The notes: generated from the letters alone by a model not told the origin. 64,000 nt of DNA from Tissierellales bacterium (GCA_028280805.1 JANQLB010000127.1:27017-91016), one strand, 5' to 3'; positions 24,629-33,914 are shown, numbered from the stretch's first letter. Numbers and translations are program-made.

Positions 24629-24658
24629 AAAAGCAGTAGCGTTTTAACTACTGCTTTT
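24629..24658. terminator. Intrinsic terminator
   Basis: AAAAGCAGTAG / CTACTGCTTTT, 11 bp perfect, with T tail on both strands. It separates the 65-aa gene (minus) from the ABC-2 operon. Confidence 0.8.
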
Positions 24659-24774
24659 TAATACTTATGTATTTAATTTTATTAAATACAGATGGCATTA
24701 TATATCTAAAACACTTACAAATTAAATAAATGAAATAATAGCCATTGAATATTTTTATTGTGTTTTTGATATAT

Positions 24775-24972
24775 TTACTTAATTTCTTTTAAAACCTTTT
24801 TAACATTTTCCCATTCATGCCTAGAAATGTGTTTAATCTCGTTTTCTCTTGACTCTAAATCATCTTTCAATTCCTTCTTAAAGTCATAAAGCTTACCCTC
24901 TTTTTTTGCATCTAATGCTTTTTTGAATTTAGCTTGAATTGCCATGTTTAAAATTTCGCTAGAACTGCTCAT
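24775..24972 (-). CDS. Small hypothetical helical protein, 65 aa
   Basis: A 65-residue highly charged, all-helical protein (FKKALDAKKEGKLYDFKKEL, then DDLESRENEIKHISRHEWEN). No membrane segment or known motif. Start ATG 24972 has an AAAGGAGTGA site eight bases upstream. It sits 110 bases downstream of the second STAS-like gene on the same strand and is followed by a terminator, so the two genes probably form a small transcription unit. Function unknown. Confidence 0.55.
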   Translation of the reverse strand: MSSSSEILNMAIQAKFKKALDAKKEGKLYDFKKELKDDLESRENEIKHISRHEWENVKKVLKEIK

Positions 24973-25082
24973 ATTATTCACTCCTTTTATTTTTTCTTTA
25001 GTTATTTATTCTATCTATCCTCTTATATTCCTTTTGGTACATATTACATCTTAAGTACTATAGTCCCATGTTAAATACATGA

Positions 25083-25448
25083 TTAAAGTTGTCTTAGATT
25101 CTTTATAACTTCATCTATACTATTTACTTGAATAATATCCTTACCTACATATTTTTTTAATATTTCTGCTTGCTTTATTGATTTTAAATCATCATTAACT
25201 ATAGCAAAAATATTTTTAAAATCAGTTTTTTTGTATATGCTCATAATTTGACTCAGGGAAATCATAGTATTAATTGATCTAATTTCAACATCCTTAATTT
25301 CTACAACTAAGCTGTAATTTTCAGTATTAATACCGTTTATAGTACATTTGAGTTGTTCTATAAACTTTTTTATGTAATTTTGCTCTATATTACCTCTAAT
25401 TAAAACAGAAAATATCTTTTCTTTTTCCATTACGTTTATATTAAACAT
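25083..25448 (-). CDS. Second STAS-like protein
   Basis: A 121-residue soluble protein with STAS-type secondary structure: strands MFNINVMEKEKIFSVLIRG, helix QNYIKKFIEQLKCTI, strand YSLVVEIKDVEI, helix ISLSQIMSIY, and a later IFAIVNDDL strand with a DIIQVNSIDEVIKNL end. It resembles the 116-residue protein at 12929 in size and order of elements, although direct identity is low. There is no clear phosphorylation serine in the central loop. A GGAGGG site precedes the ATG at 25448. Its role could be a scaffold or partner-switch protein; no anti-sigma factor is nearby. Confidence 0.5.
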   Translation of the reverse strand: MFNINVMEKEKIFSVLIRGNIEQNYIKKFIEQLKCTINGINTENYSLVVEIKDVEIRSINTMISLSQIMSIYKKTDFKNIFAIVNDDLKSIKQAEILKKYVGKDIIQVNSIDEVIKNLRQL

Positions 25449-25617
25449 AGTTTCACCCTCCATAATTTATAATAAGATACTTTCTATAATATGCAGGTTT
25501 ATAAAAAAAGTTCCAAGCACATAAATTTTAAAAATCAAATTTTAAGATTATAGAACTATTTATCATTCTTATGAATATAATGTAATATATTATTTTCATA
25601 AAAAGGGATGATTGTTA

Positions 25618-26199
25618 ATGAATGAAAAGTATAAACGTTCTAATGATTCAGAATGTTACATAGTTCAACAAGGTGATTCACTTTATAAAATAGCTGAAAA
25701 TTTTAATGTTTCACTTGATACTTTACTAAGATCTAATCCTTATATTGATCCATATATGTTGTTTGTAGGTCAAGCAATTTGTATTCCACGAATATGGAAT
25801 CCATATTCCAACGATGATTTAAACGTAAGCTTTATGTACCCTGATTCATGGAAAGAAGCTGGTAAGGATAGATATACAGGAAATGACGGCTTTTTTCAGT
25901 TAGCTGCAATCAATTCTAAAAGACCTATTGATAGTGTATGTAGACATGAGGCCTTCAGTAGAAAAAGAAATTATGGCAGCAATCCTAAATTTATAAAACT
26001 TTCAATAGAAGCACAAGATAGTTACTTAATTTATCCTTCATTTGATCAATATAAAGACATGGATAATATTTCAGCTCTTATAGTGAGATACCCTAAACCT
26101 ATAAGCTTACAAAATAAATCGTATAATTTTTTCATACTATGGGGTAACAAGGGTCACATAAGGCATCTAGGCAATACCTTAAGATTTAACAGATATTAA
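25618..26199 (+). CDS. LysM protein with a conserved C-terminal domain, possible spore protein
   Basis: A 193-residue protein with no signal peptide. A LysM domain lies near residues 15-60 (CYIVQQGDSLYKIAENFNVS, then LLRSNPYIDPYMLFVGQAIC). The rest (about 65-193) is a compact alpha/beta region (DLNVSFMYPDSWKEAGKDRY, then GFFQLAAIN, ending SYNFFILWGNKGHIRHLG) that looks like the lipoprotein-type PsbP-like fold of some sporulation proteins. Unsecreted LysM proteins of this sort are often spore cortex or coat morphogenetic proteins (compare SafA, YkuD class). A long palindrome covers its stop codon. Start ATG 25618 has an AGGGATGA site. Confidence 0.65.
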   Translation: MNEKYKRSNDSECYIVQQGDSLYKIAENFNVSLDTLLRSNPYIDPYMLFVGQAICIPRIWNPYSNDDLNVSFMYPDSWKEAGKDRYTGNDGFFQLAAINSKRPIDSVCRHEAFSRKRNYGSNPKFIKLSIEAQDSYLIYPSFDQYKDMDNISALIVRYPKPISLQNKSYNFFILWGNKGHIRHLGNTLRFNRY

Positions 26200-26238
26200 A
26201 AAAAATCGAGCAAGCTCGATTTTTTTTTAATATCTGTT
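26188..26238. terminator. 24-bp near-perfect palindrome, bidirectional terminator
   Basis: The arms 26188-26211 and 26214-26238 pair over 24 bp (one extra T on the right), with an AA loop. The core TCGAGC/GCTCGA is flanked by A8/T9. The left arm encodes the last residues and stop of the LysM gene; the right arm ends 14 bases before the DegV stop codon. Confidence 0.85.
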
Positions 26239-26251
26239 GTTCTATATACAT

Positions 26252-27088
26252 TTAAAAGCATATAACTATACCGCCTTCATTAGCATAAACACTTGAAATA
26301 CCTGCCATATCTACTATTATAATATCTTTTAAATTATATCTTTCTAAAATTTCGCTTTTAATTTTTTTTGCCCTTTCTATACAATTACAGTGACCTATGC
26401 CTAAAATTTTCTCTTCTAACTTTTCTCCCTGCTCACCAATAATTTCAACTAATCTTCTAAATGCTTTTTTAGTTCCTCTAACTGTTTCAAATTTTTGAAT
26501 AGTTCCCTCATCAGACCCTCTCATTATAGGCTTTATAGATAGTAATGAAGCTACCTTGCCCGTTAATGCACTCATTCTGCCTGATTTAACTAAATTATCT
26601 AAAGATTCTAATACAAAGAAAGTTTTCATTTCTTTTATATATTGATTAACTTTTTGAACTATCTGAATCCTATCATAATTTCTTTTAGCTATATCAAAAA
26701 TTTTCAAACTAACCAAAGTTTCTCCTACAGAAGCACTTAAAGAATCAAAAACATGTATGAATTTATTTCCGATTTCATTCATAACCATGTCTTTTGCAAT
26801 CATTGCACTATTGTAAGTTCCACTCAATTTAGAAGAAAGAGTCACTGCAAATATATCTCCTTCAGTTTTAAAAGCTTTTATAAAGTCATTAGGCGAAGGA
26901 CATGACGTTTTTGGAGCGTTTATACTCTTTTTCATTTCTTGAAGCATTTGATTTATATCTAAATTTTTATCATCACTATATCTTTTACTATCAATTTCTA
27001 TTGTTAATGGAACTATATTAATATTTAGTGTTTGTTCTAGTTCTTTGTTTAAATCACATCCGCTATCAGCAACTATCTTGTAGTTCAT
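26252..27088 (-). CDS. DegV-family fatty-acid-binding protein
   Basis: A 278-residue protein with the DegV signature: IVADSGCDLNKEL at the start, a TSCPSPNDFI segment, VTLSSKLSGTYNSA (the SSKLSGT fatty-acid carboxylate site) and a VFDSLSASVGETLV strand, plus the LDNLVKSGRMSALTGKVASLL segment in the second domain. DegV/FakB proteins bind a fatty acid and present it to the kinase FakA, allowing exogenous fatty acids to enter phospholipid synthesis. Length is normal. No fakA gene is in the window. A strong AAAGGGAGAG site precedes the ATG. Confidence 0.9.
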   Translation of the reverse strand: MNYKIVADSGCDLNKELEQTLNINIVPLTIEIDSKRYSDDKNLDINQMLQEMKKSINAPKTSCPSPNDFIKAFKTEGDIFAVTLSSKLSGTYNSAMIAKDMVMNEIGNKFIHVFDSLSASVGETLVSLKIFDIAKRNYDRIQIVQKVNQYIKEMKTFFVLESLDNLVKSGRMSALTGKVASLLSIKPIMRGSDEGTIQKFETVRGTKKAFRRLVEIIGEQGEKLEEKILGIGHCNCIERAKKIKSEILERYNLKDIIIVDMAGISSVYANEGGIVICF

Positions 27089-27325
27089 TAGAATCTCTCC
27101 CTTTAAAATTTAATTAGTTTTTTTATATGAATGTTAAATCAAAGCTATAATTCCTAATTTCAAAACATACTAAACATATTGTTTTTACTTTATATATATT
27201 TATATTTTAATAATATATACTTATGTTAAATATGTTTTATCTAGGTATAATACTTACAATAGTTATTAGTTGAAAAATATGATAATAATTTTATCAAGTA
27301 GTTTTAACAAATTTACACAAATTTT

Positions 27326-27775
27326 TTATCTCTTTGTTTTGTTTAGAAGCTTGTTATACACTTCTACCAGCTCTATCATTTTATCTTTATCTCCACCTTG
27401 ATCTGGATGATATTGTTTTGCTAACTTCCTAAATTGAATTCTTATATCTTCCTTTGAAGCTTCCGGACCTAATTCTAATAATGCTAAGAGGTTTGGATCA
27501 TATAAATTATCAATTTTAAAGCTTATAAGACTAAATATCTCATAAAACATGTGATAAAAGAATTCATTAAAAACTTCTCTTCTAGCATTATCCCCAAAAA
27601 CTACTAATATATGAATAGGATATCTCACATTAGACGAAATATTGTTTTTTGTACAAAAAAATTTACTCCATACTAAATGTTTATTGTCAGTAGATAAAAA
27701 ATGCTGTTCTCTCATTGTTTTTTCTATCTTTTTTAATTCCCTTAACTTATGTTTTAATTGTTCAATATTCAACAT
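27326..27775 (-). CDS. Short J-domain protein
   Basis: A 149-residue protein with a C-terminal J domain at about 90-149, including the HPD motif in QYHPDQGGDKDKM that stimulates DnaK ATPase. The N-terminal 85 residues are basic and alpha/beta with no recognisable domain (LRELKKIEKTMREQHFLST). The J domain is at the C terminus rather than the N terminus, and the G/F and zinc regions of DnaJ are absent, so this is a type III J protein with a specialised client. It stands alone between DegV and the CotF-like pair. Confidence 0.75.
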   Translation of the reverse strand: MLNIEQLKHKLRELKKIEKTMREQHFLSTDNKHLVWSKFFCTKNNISSNVRYPIHILVVFGDNARREVFNEFFYHMFYEIFSLISFKIDNLYDPNLLALLELGPEASKEDIRIQFRKLAKQYHPDQGGDKDKMIELVEVYNKLLNKTKR

Positions 27776-27975
27776 CTACACCCTCATTCATATTCTAAGC
27801 TATTTAAATAATACTTTAATTTAAATCATATTATATTTTATCAATTCAACCTTTGTATACTCAACTCCTTTATTTTTATTATTTAAAGTGTTAATTTTTT
27901 TCTGCATACATCTCTAAAAAAGCTGTTAAAATTGTGTATAAAATGTTTTAAAAAATCTATATATTTTTTACAAAA

Positions 27976-28003
27976 AAATAAAGGGACTCTTTAAGAGTCC
28001 CAA
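27976..28003 (-). terminator. Intrinsic terminator of the CotF-like operon
   Basis: GGGACTC / GAGTCCC with a short TTTAA-type loop and T-rich tail on the minus strand, 12 bases past the CotF stop. Confidence 0.85.
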
Positions 28004-28014
28004 AAAAACATTTC

Positions 28015-28293
28015 TTATCCCATTCCTCCACCATTATTACCGTTTTGTCCTTGACTTAGCTGAGATCTTAGTTGTTGTCTATCTTTTTGAGTCGCGTCTT
28101 GAGAAGGTGGATAATATCCTAATTGTTCTGCTTTTTTATAAAGATCATATTGGAACTTTTCTGCACTGTCTCTTAACTGCTGGAAAGCTCCTCTTAATTG
28201 TTCATTGCAACATTCTCCTATAGCCTTCTCATATTCATTCATACTTGCTTTTGTCATCATTAATACATCATTAACTATATCTTTTTCTTGCAT
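28015..28293 (-). CDS. CotF-family spore coat protein
   Basis: A 92-residue protein with the ferritin-like CotF helical pair: NDVLMMTKASMNEYEKAIGE and then LRGAFQQLRDSAEKFQYDLY, followed by a Gln/Gly/Asn-rich tail (QLRSQLSQGQNGNNGGGMG). CotF-type proteins are structural components of the Bacillus and Clostridium spore coat. It follows the 68-aa gene by 13 bases with its own AGGGAGGG site, forming an operon ended by the terminator at 27976. Confidence 0.8.
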   Translation of the reverse strand: MQEKDIVNDVLMMTKASMNEYEKAIGECCNEQLRGAFQQLRDSAEKFQYDLYKKAEQLGYYPPSQDATQKDRQQLRSQLSQGQNGNNGGGMG

Positions 28294-28306
28294 TTTTCTT
28301 CCCTCC

Positions 28307-28513
28307 CTATAATGAGTTTATTAAGTTCTGCACTGTAGTTCCCGCGGATTGAGAACCCTGCTGGAACATTTGTTTAATTTGCGGGTCGTTACATTCATTG
28401 GCATATTCCCAAAGTTTATTTGCCATTACCTGATGTCCGCTAACAATATGTCTTATGTTTTGTAATTCCATCTGAGTAAGAGTGTTAAGGTTAATAGTGT
28501 TCTTTAAAGTCAT
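28307..28513 (-). CDS. Small CotF-like helical protein, 68 aa
   Basis: A 68-residue all-helical protein (LTQMELQNIRHIVSGHQVMA, then LWEYANECNDPQIKQMFQQG), matching the second half of the ferritin-like helix pairs in CotF-type coat proteins and ending in a QSAGTTVQNLINSL helix. It is the first gene of a two-gene unit with CotF; AAGGAG precedes the ATG. In many Clostridia CotF genes occur in pairs with such short partners, suggesting the two proteins assemble together in the coat. Confidence 0.7.
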   Translation of the reverse strand: MTLKNTINLNTLTQMELQNIRHIVSGHQVMANKLWEYANECNDPQIKQMFQQGSQSAGTTVQNLINSL

Positions 28514-28677
28514 CAGAACTCTCCTTTCTGGTTTTCTTTTTACGTTTATTCATATATTATTTTGTACCTATACTAGTCCATATATTACATGAAAAAAAAA
28601 CCTTTTATTCTAATAATTTCTTTATTGTTAGATTTTTTTCATATACTTCTGATAAATTAAATTTATAAAACACTCCA

Positions 28678-29115
28678 TTAATTAAGATATTTTTTAAACG
28701 CTAAATTATCATCACTCTTATATCCCATTTTCTTATAAAACTCATGAGAAGTCTGCCTTTTTCTATTTGATAAAAGCATAATGTAGTAACAGTTATTCTC
28801 TTTGGCGATTTTGTCAATTTCATTAAACAATAAGCTTCCGTATCCTTTTCTTTGATATTCTTTATCTATTATGACATTTTCGATAACAATAAAAGGCTGG
28901 CAATTAAAGAATAAATCTCTACAAACAATAGTCATAGCCGTACCAACCAGCACTCCATCAGTTTTTACTCCTAAAAGATAATAGTCTGAATTATTATTTA
29001 TCATTTTAAATACAGTTTTCATTTTATATATATCACTTTCTTTATTTCCTAATTGATAATATAGTTTTGCAAGCTTTTCAAGCTCACTTTCTTTAATTTT
29101 TTCAACCTTGACCAT
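28678..29115 (-). CDS. GNAT-family N-acetyltransferase
   Basis: A 145-residue protein of the GNAT superfamily: strand TDGVLVGTAMTIV, strand PFIVIENVIID, and motif A YQRKGYGSLLFNEIDKIAKE with the R-x-x-G-x-G/A pyrophosphate loop for acetyl-CoA. It ends with the common KMGYKSDDNLAFKKYL strand. It should transfer an acetyl group to an amine; substrate unknown. Monocistronic with a GGGAGATGA site, divergent from the M14 peptidase gene. Confidence 0.88.
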   Translation of the reverse strand: MVKVEKIKESELEKLAKLYYQLGNKESDIYKMKTVFKMINNNSDYYLLGVKTDGVLVGTAMTIVCRDLFFNCQPFIVIENVIIDKEYQRKGYGSLLFNEIDKIAKENNCYYIMLLSNRKRQTSHEFYKKMGYKSDDNLAFKKYLN

Positions 29116-29266
29116 AAAAAATCATCTCCCAAATTGACCTATACTTTAAAATATGCAAAAAAACAAAAATTGGTTAAGGTGATTTGAATTTGATAAATTA
29201 TATGTAATTATTTAGACATTATAATTATAAGATAGTATTAAGGATATAGTAAAGTGAGGTGTTTTT

Positions 29267-30538
29267 TTGAGAACATTAAGACTAGGTTCTAGAGGTACAG
29301 ATGTAATGGAAATTCAATCATTACTTGTAAGAATTGGCTATGATTCAAGACCTATAGATGGAATCTTTGGTCCAAAAACTCAACAGGCTGTTATTCAATT
29401 TCAAAGAAATAACGGCTTAATTGCAGATGGTATTATCGGACCTAACACATATAGGATTTTAGAACGGTTATTGCTTGGATATGACAACTACACAATCCAG
29501 CGAAACGATACTCTTTATAATATAGCCATAAAATATTATACTACAGTCAGTAGGATAATTACCGCAAATCCTAACCTGAATCCTTTAAACCTTACAATAG
29601 GTCAACAGATAATAGTTCCTTATGGTATAGATATAGTAGATACAAGAATTGATTATACATATGAAATAATGCAAAGAGATATAGCAGGTTTAAGTGTAAG
29701 GTATCCATTTCTAGAAGTAGGTTCTGCCGGTCAAAGTGTTTTAGGTAAAGATTTAACTTTTATTAAGCTCGGTAATGGTCCTAATCAAGTTTTTTACAAT
29801 GCTGCACATCACTCTTTGGAATGGATAACTTCACCGCTCTTAATGAAATTTATAGAGAATTTCTCAAAGGCTTACTCCGAAGGACAAAATATAAGGGGAT
29901 ATAATGTTAGAGATATATGGAATCAAAGCACTATATATATAATGCCTATGGTCAATCCTGATGGTGTAGATATAGTACTAAAAGGTCCAAGTGAAGAAAA
30001 TCCTTACTATGAAGATTTGCTTAGGTGGAATAATACAGGACGCCCATTTTCAGAAGTCTGGAATTCTAATACTAGAGGAGTAGACCTTAATCATAACTAT
30101 GATGCTCTGTGGTATGAATACCAAGAGTTAGCACAGGAATTAGGATATGGTGAACCGGGTCCAACAAAATATCCCGGACCATCTCCAGAATCAGAACCTG
30201 AAACAAAAGCTGTTGCTGACTTTACTAGAAATAATAATTTTAGATTAGTATTAGCATACCACTCACAAGGTCAAGTTATCTTTTGGAGTTTTGAGGACAT
30301 AGTACCGCCGGATTCACTTAGTATTGGAGAGTTATTTTCTCAAGTAAGTGGATATGAATTGGCAGAAGCTGTTGGTACAGCATCGTATTCAGGTTATAAG
30401 GATTGGTTTATACAAGAATACTTAAGACCGGGATACACTATAGAAGTAGGAAGAGGTCGAAACCCTCTCCCAATATCACAATTTGATATGATCTATAATA
30501 ATAACGAAGAACTATTACTTCTCGCAGCAATAGTATAA
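29267..30538 (+). CDS. M14-family peptidase with peptidoglycan-binding and LysM domains
   Basis: A 423-residue cell-wall or spore peptidase. It has no signal sequence: residues 1-68 are a PG_binding_1 domain (LRLGSRGTDVMEIQSLL, DGIFGPKTQQAVIQFQ), residues about 74-118 a LysM domain (YTIQRNDTLYNIAIKYYTTV), and residues about 135-423 an M14 zinc carboxypeptidase domain with HHSLEW (HxxE zinc ligands), GVDLNHNYD, YHSQG (third zinc ligand) and TIEVGRG (catalytic Glu). This architecture is that of gamma-D-glutamyl-diaminopimelate endopeptidases acting on spore cortex or wall stems. The start is TTG with a GTGAGGTG site. Confidence 0.87.
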   Translation: MRTLRLGSRGTDVMEIQSLLVRIGYDSRPIDGIFGPKTQQAVIQFQRNNGLIADGIIGPNTYRILERLLLGYDNYTIQRNDTLYNIAIKYYTTVSRIITANPNLNPLNLTIGQQIIVPYGIDIVDTRIDYTYEIMQRDIAGLSVRYPFLEVGSAGQSVLGKDLTFIKLGNGPNQVFYNAAHHSLEWITSPLLMKFIENFSKAYSEGQNIRGYNVRDIWNQSTIYIMPMVNPDGVDIVLKGPSEENPYYEDLLRWNNTGRPFSEVWNSNTRGVDLNHNYDALWYEYQELAQELGYGEPGPTKYPGPSPESEPETKAVADFTRNNNFRLVLAYHSQGQVIFWSFEDIVPPDSLSIGELFSQVSGYELAEAVGTASYSGYKDWFIQEYLRPGYTIEVGRGRNPLPISQFDMIYNNNEELLLLAAIV

Positions 30539-30560
30539 ACCTTAAATTGCTGTCTTGTTA

Positions 30561-30795
30561 TAATATAGGGATCCAACCTAATAATAAAAAATACTAAGAG
30601 AAGCATTTGCAGAACATGACTATAACTCCCAACGAATGGAAATATAAAAATCGGTGAAGAAATTTACTTGTTTGACCGTAGAAAATTTGCAAATTTTAGG
30701 ATTTTATATTAGAACGATTTATATGAGCTATTCATGTTCTAAACAGTTAAACGTGTATTTTTTATTATGTTTTGAGGTTGGATGCCTATATATTA
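30561..30795. mobile_element. MITE-like foldback element
   Basis: A 235-bp non-coding stretch whose ends are inverted copies of each other: left 30561-30594 and right 30755-30795 share ATCCAACCT and AATAAAAAATAC with small insertions. A second inner pair, AGAACATGA (30611) and TCATGTTCT (30732), extends the folding. It lies between two convergent genes. No target-site duplication is obvious. It could be a non-autonomous element or a structured RNA; no match was found elsewhere in this window. Confidence 0.5.
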
Positions 30796-30807
30796 ATTAT
30801 TTTTGTT

Positions 30808-33186
30808 TTAATCTATCTCAAGATTTCTAATTCCTCCTAGAAGGATTTTCTGTTCCACATGTGCTACTAACCTCCTGGTATATGCAACTGTATCAGGATT
30901 TACGCTTATGCTGTCAATTCCTTCTTTAACTAGAAATTCTGTAAATTCCGGATAAAGTGATGGTCCTTGACCGCATATTGAAATTGTTTTGCCATATTTA
31001 TGAGCAGCTTTGATCAATATACTTATAGCTCTTTTTACTGCTATATTTCTTTCATCAAAGTATCCCATGCTGTTTAGTATTCCCGAATCTCTGTCAGACC
31101 CTAATATAAGCTGAGTTAAGTCATTACTGCCTATACTAAAGCCATCAACTAATTGTGCAAATTCTTCTGCGGCAAGAACTACCGAAGGCACTTCTGCCAT
31201 AATCCATATTTTAAAACTGTTGTCTTGAACTAATCCCTCTGATGCCATTATCTCTTTTACTTTTTCCAGTTCCCATACAGTTCTTACAAAAGGAAGCATA
31301 GTCCAGACATTGTTTAATCCAAATTCCTCTCTTACTTTTTTAATTGCCCTGCACTCTAATCTAAAACCTTCTTCATATTGAGGAGAAATGTATCTTGAAA
31401 CTCCTCTCCATCCAATCATAGGATTGTTTTCAACAGGTTCTACTTCTTCTCCGCCTTTCAATCCTCTAAACTCATTAGTTCTAAAGTCACTTAATCTAAC
31501 TATGACCTGCTTTGGGTATATTTCCTGGGCAACCTTAGTTATTCCCTCAGACATTTTGTCAATAAACAACTTCTCATTACCAGTCTTAAGAAGATACATC
31601 GGATGCTGTCCAATAAGATTACTAAAAATGAATTCTGTTCTCAACAATCCTATTCCATCCATAGGCAGTGTTTTATATCTATCTATAATAGATGGTTCTC
31701 CAAGGTTCATATATATTTTAGTTCCCGTTATGGGTGCTGTCTGATGAATAAACTCTTTTATTAGTTCAATATTTGTAGTATTTTCAGTAATGCCGCTATC
31801 TTTCTTTGTTTTATCTTGTAGAACTTTTCCTTTATAGATAATTCCTCTAGTTGCATCTACTGTTACAATATCTCCTTCTTTTAATTGTGCGGTAGCATTT
31901 TGGCATCCTACTATGCATGGTATTCCCAGTTCTCTAGATACTATAGCAGCATGACATGTTCTACCTCCCTCATCAGTAACTACGGCACAGGCTTTCCTCA
32001 TGGCAGGAACCATATCAGGATTTGTCATTACAGTTACAAGAATATCTCCTTCTTCTACTCTTTCAATCTCTTTTATATTTTCAATCTTCTTAACTTTACC
32101 GGTACTTACTCCAGGGGATGCCGCTAAACCCTTTGCTAAAGCAATTAGTTTTTGTTCTTCTTTGTTTTGATCTTTCATTTTATTACTATCCTCCTTTAAG
32201 GTTGTAATTGGTCTGGTCTGCAGAATATACAACTCTTTTGTATCACTATCCATAGCCCATTCAATATCCTGTGGATGATGATACATGTATTCAATCTTTA
32301 AAGCAGATTCCCCTAATTTTATTATCTCTTGTCTTTCTAAGGATGAGGTCTGTACTTTTTCACATCCTAAGTATTCACTGACCTTAACTTCTTGAGTTCC
32401 TATTTTATCTTGGTTTTTAATTATCATAACATTCTTCTTAGCTATGTTTTTACTAAGTATAGATAAATCCTTTTTATTTAATATATATTCATCTGGAGTT
32501 ACAATTCCTGATACTACAGCCTCTCCTAAACCCCAGCTTGAATTTATCATTATTTCATTTAAATCATTTGTAATTGGATTTGCTGTAAATACTACACCTG
32601 ATTTTTCACAATTAACCATTTTTTGAACTACAATGCATAATGATACATTAAAATGATTAAAGCTCTGTTTTTCTCTATAGTATATAGCTCTTGATGTCCA
32701 TAAGGATGCCCAGCATTTTTTTACGTGAATTAACAGCTCATCTGAATTTTGTATGTGTAAATAAGTATCCTGCTGTCCTGCGAAAGATGCTTCGGGTAAA
32801 TCCTCTGCTGTTGCAGAACTTCTGACTGCTACGCTTATATCTATCGTTTTTAGCTGATTATTAAGCTCCAAGTATGCTGCTTTAATTTCATTTTCAATTT
32901 CCTTAGGAATATGCGAATTGATTAAGAGCTCTCTAATCTGCTGACTTTTTATATTAAGTTCGGTGCAGCTATCTACATCTAAATTACTTATAATATTTTT
33001 AATTTCAACTTCTATATTAGAGTATTTTAAAAATTTGTTATACCCAAAGCACGTTATACAGAATCCAGGCGGAACTTTAACTCCTCTTTGAGTTAATTCT
33101 CCAAGATTAGCACCTTTTCCGCCAACTAAGGGTATATCATCTTTATTTACTTCATCAAACCATTTAATATAATTATGATTTATCAA
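30808..33186 (-). CDS. ppsA: Phosphoenolpyruvate synthase
   Basis: A 792-residue enzyme converting pyruvate, ATP and water to PEP, AMP and phosphate, the gluconeogenic entry in anaerobes. Domains in order: ATP-grasp nucleotide-binding domain (1-340; VGGKGANLGELTQRGVKVPP at the N terminus, RSSATAEDLPEASFAGQQ), the swivelling phosphohistidine domain with the catalytic His in TDEGGRTCHAAIVSRELG, and the PEP/pyruvate-binding barrel (about 480-792; RTEFIFSN, GSNDLTQLILGSDRDS, CGQGPS). Length is normal. The start is TTG with a GGGGGAA site. It is a single gene; the foldback element lies between its stop and the M14 gene. Confidence 0.95.
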   Translation of the reverse strand: MINHNYIKWFDEVNKDDIPLVGGKGANLGELTQRGVKVPPGFCITCFGYNKFLKYSNIEVEIKNIISNLDVDSCTELNIKSQQIRELLINSHIPKEIENEIKAAYLELNNQLKTIDISVAVRSSATAEDLPEASFAGQQDTYLHIQNSDELLIHVKKCWASLWTSRAIYYREKQSFNHFNVSLCIVVQKMVNCEKSGVVFTANPITNDLNEIMINSSWGLGEAVVSGIVTPDEYILNKKDLSILSKNIAKKNVMIIKNQDKIGTQEVKVSEYLGCEKVQTSSLERQEIIKLGESALKIEYMYHHPQDIEWAMDSDTKELYILQTRPITTLKEDSNKMKDQNKEEQKLIALAKGLAASPGVSTGKVKKIENIKEIERVEEGDILVTVMTNPDMVPAMRKACAVVTDEGGRTCHAAIVSRELGIPCIVGCQNATAQLKEGDIVTVDATRGIIYKGKVLQDKTKKDSGITENTTNIELIKEFIHQTAPITGTKIYMNLGEPSIIDRYKTLPMDGIGLLRTEFIFSNLIGQHPMYLLKTGNEKLFIDKMSEGITKVAQEIYPKQVIVRLSDFRTNEFRGLKGGEEVEPVENNPMIGWRGVSRYISPQYEEGFRLECRAIKKVREEFGLNNVWTMLPFVRTVWELEKVKEIMASEGLVQDNSFKIWIMAEVPSVVLAAEEFAQLVDGFSIGSNDLTQLILGSDRDSGILNSMGYFDERNIAVKRAISILIKAAHKYGKTISICGQGPSLYPEFTEFLVKEGIDSISVNPDTVAYTRRLVAHVEQKILLGGIRNLEID

Positions 33187-33320
33187 TACAATTCCCCCTT
33201 ACTTTTTTATTTAATTACAATATATATTATAGCACATTTATTTAAATGTGTTATTCTTTTTTTATTGATTTTGATATTTATTGCGTGTAATATTTGGATA
33301 ATTGTATTAATAGTACATAA

Positions 33321-33353
33321 AAAACCTATTGAAGTTACACTTCAATAGGTTTT
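33321..33353. terminator. Intrinsic terminator of the Nim-type gene
   Basis: A perfect 14-bp stem AAAACCTATTGAAG / CTTCAATAGGTTTT with A/T tails, just past the stop codon of the minus-strand gene. Confidence 0.85.
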
Positions 33354-33360
33354 TATAATT

Positions 33361-33843
33361 TCATTTACCTGTATTTCTTTTTCCTGTTATTCTATCAATT
33401 TTAATCTTTACTATTTCTGTCTTATCCTTAATGAAATTCATTTTATAATGCTTAGTTACATCTACTTCCCTGCCTAAGTATTTCATCATACCATTAAGAA
33501 TTTGTATTTTCTCTTGTAAATCTGTTACTATTTCTGCTTTACCAAAGACTATAACACTTTCATAAGTAGTAGTAAATTTGTCCAAAATAATTTCATGATT
33601 ACCAACCACACAAAAACAAACCATAGGATTATTCTTAATATTATCAACTTTATGACCCTCTGTTGCACTATGAAAATAAATACTTTCTCCGTCATAGAAA
33701 TAGTTTAAGGGTACAACATAAGGTGTATTATCTATTCCTGTTGTAGATAAAAATCCTAAATTATTGTTTTTAAGTATTGATTTACACTCATGTATATCTG
33801 TTATTTCTCTGTCTTTTCTTCTCATCTCTTTATTCAAGCTCAA
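33361..33843 (-). CDS. Pyridoxamine 5'-phosphate oxidase-fold flavoprotein (Nim-like)
   Basis: A 160-residue FMN-binding split-barrel protein with the typical MRRKDREITD start, LGFLSTTGIDNTPYVVPLNY, YFHSATEGHKVDNIKNNPMV and VIVFGKAEIV. This is the group to which the nitroimidazole-resistance Nim proteins belong; most members are general flavin reductases of unknown substrate. Two TTG codons near 33843 and the internal ATG before RRKD are all possible starts; GAGAGGAG favours the first TTG codons. It is monocistronic and ends at a strong terminator. Confidence 0.82.
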   Translation of the reverse strand: MSLNKEMRRKDREITDIHECKSILKNNNLGFLSTTGIDNTPYVVPLNYFYDGESIYFHSATEGHKVDNIKNNPMVCFCVVGNHEIILDKFTTTYESVIVFGKAEIVTDLQEKIQILNGMMKYLGREVDVTKHYKMNFIKDKTEIVKIKIDRITGKRNTGK

Positions 33844-33914
33844 TTTCTCCTCTCGTGTATATCTTTTTATATAATATTACATAAAACAAGTGAGATACTT
33901 ATGTATCTCTTGTT

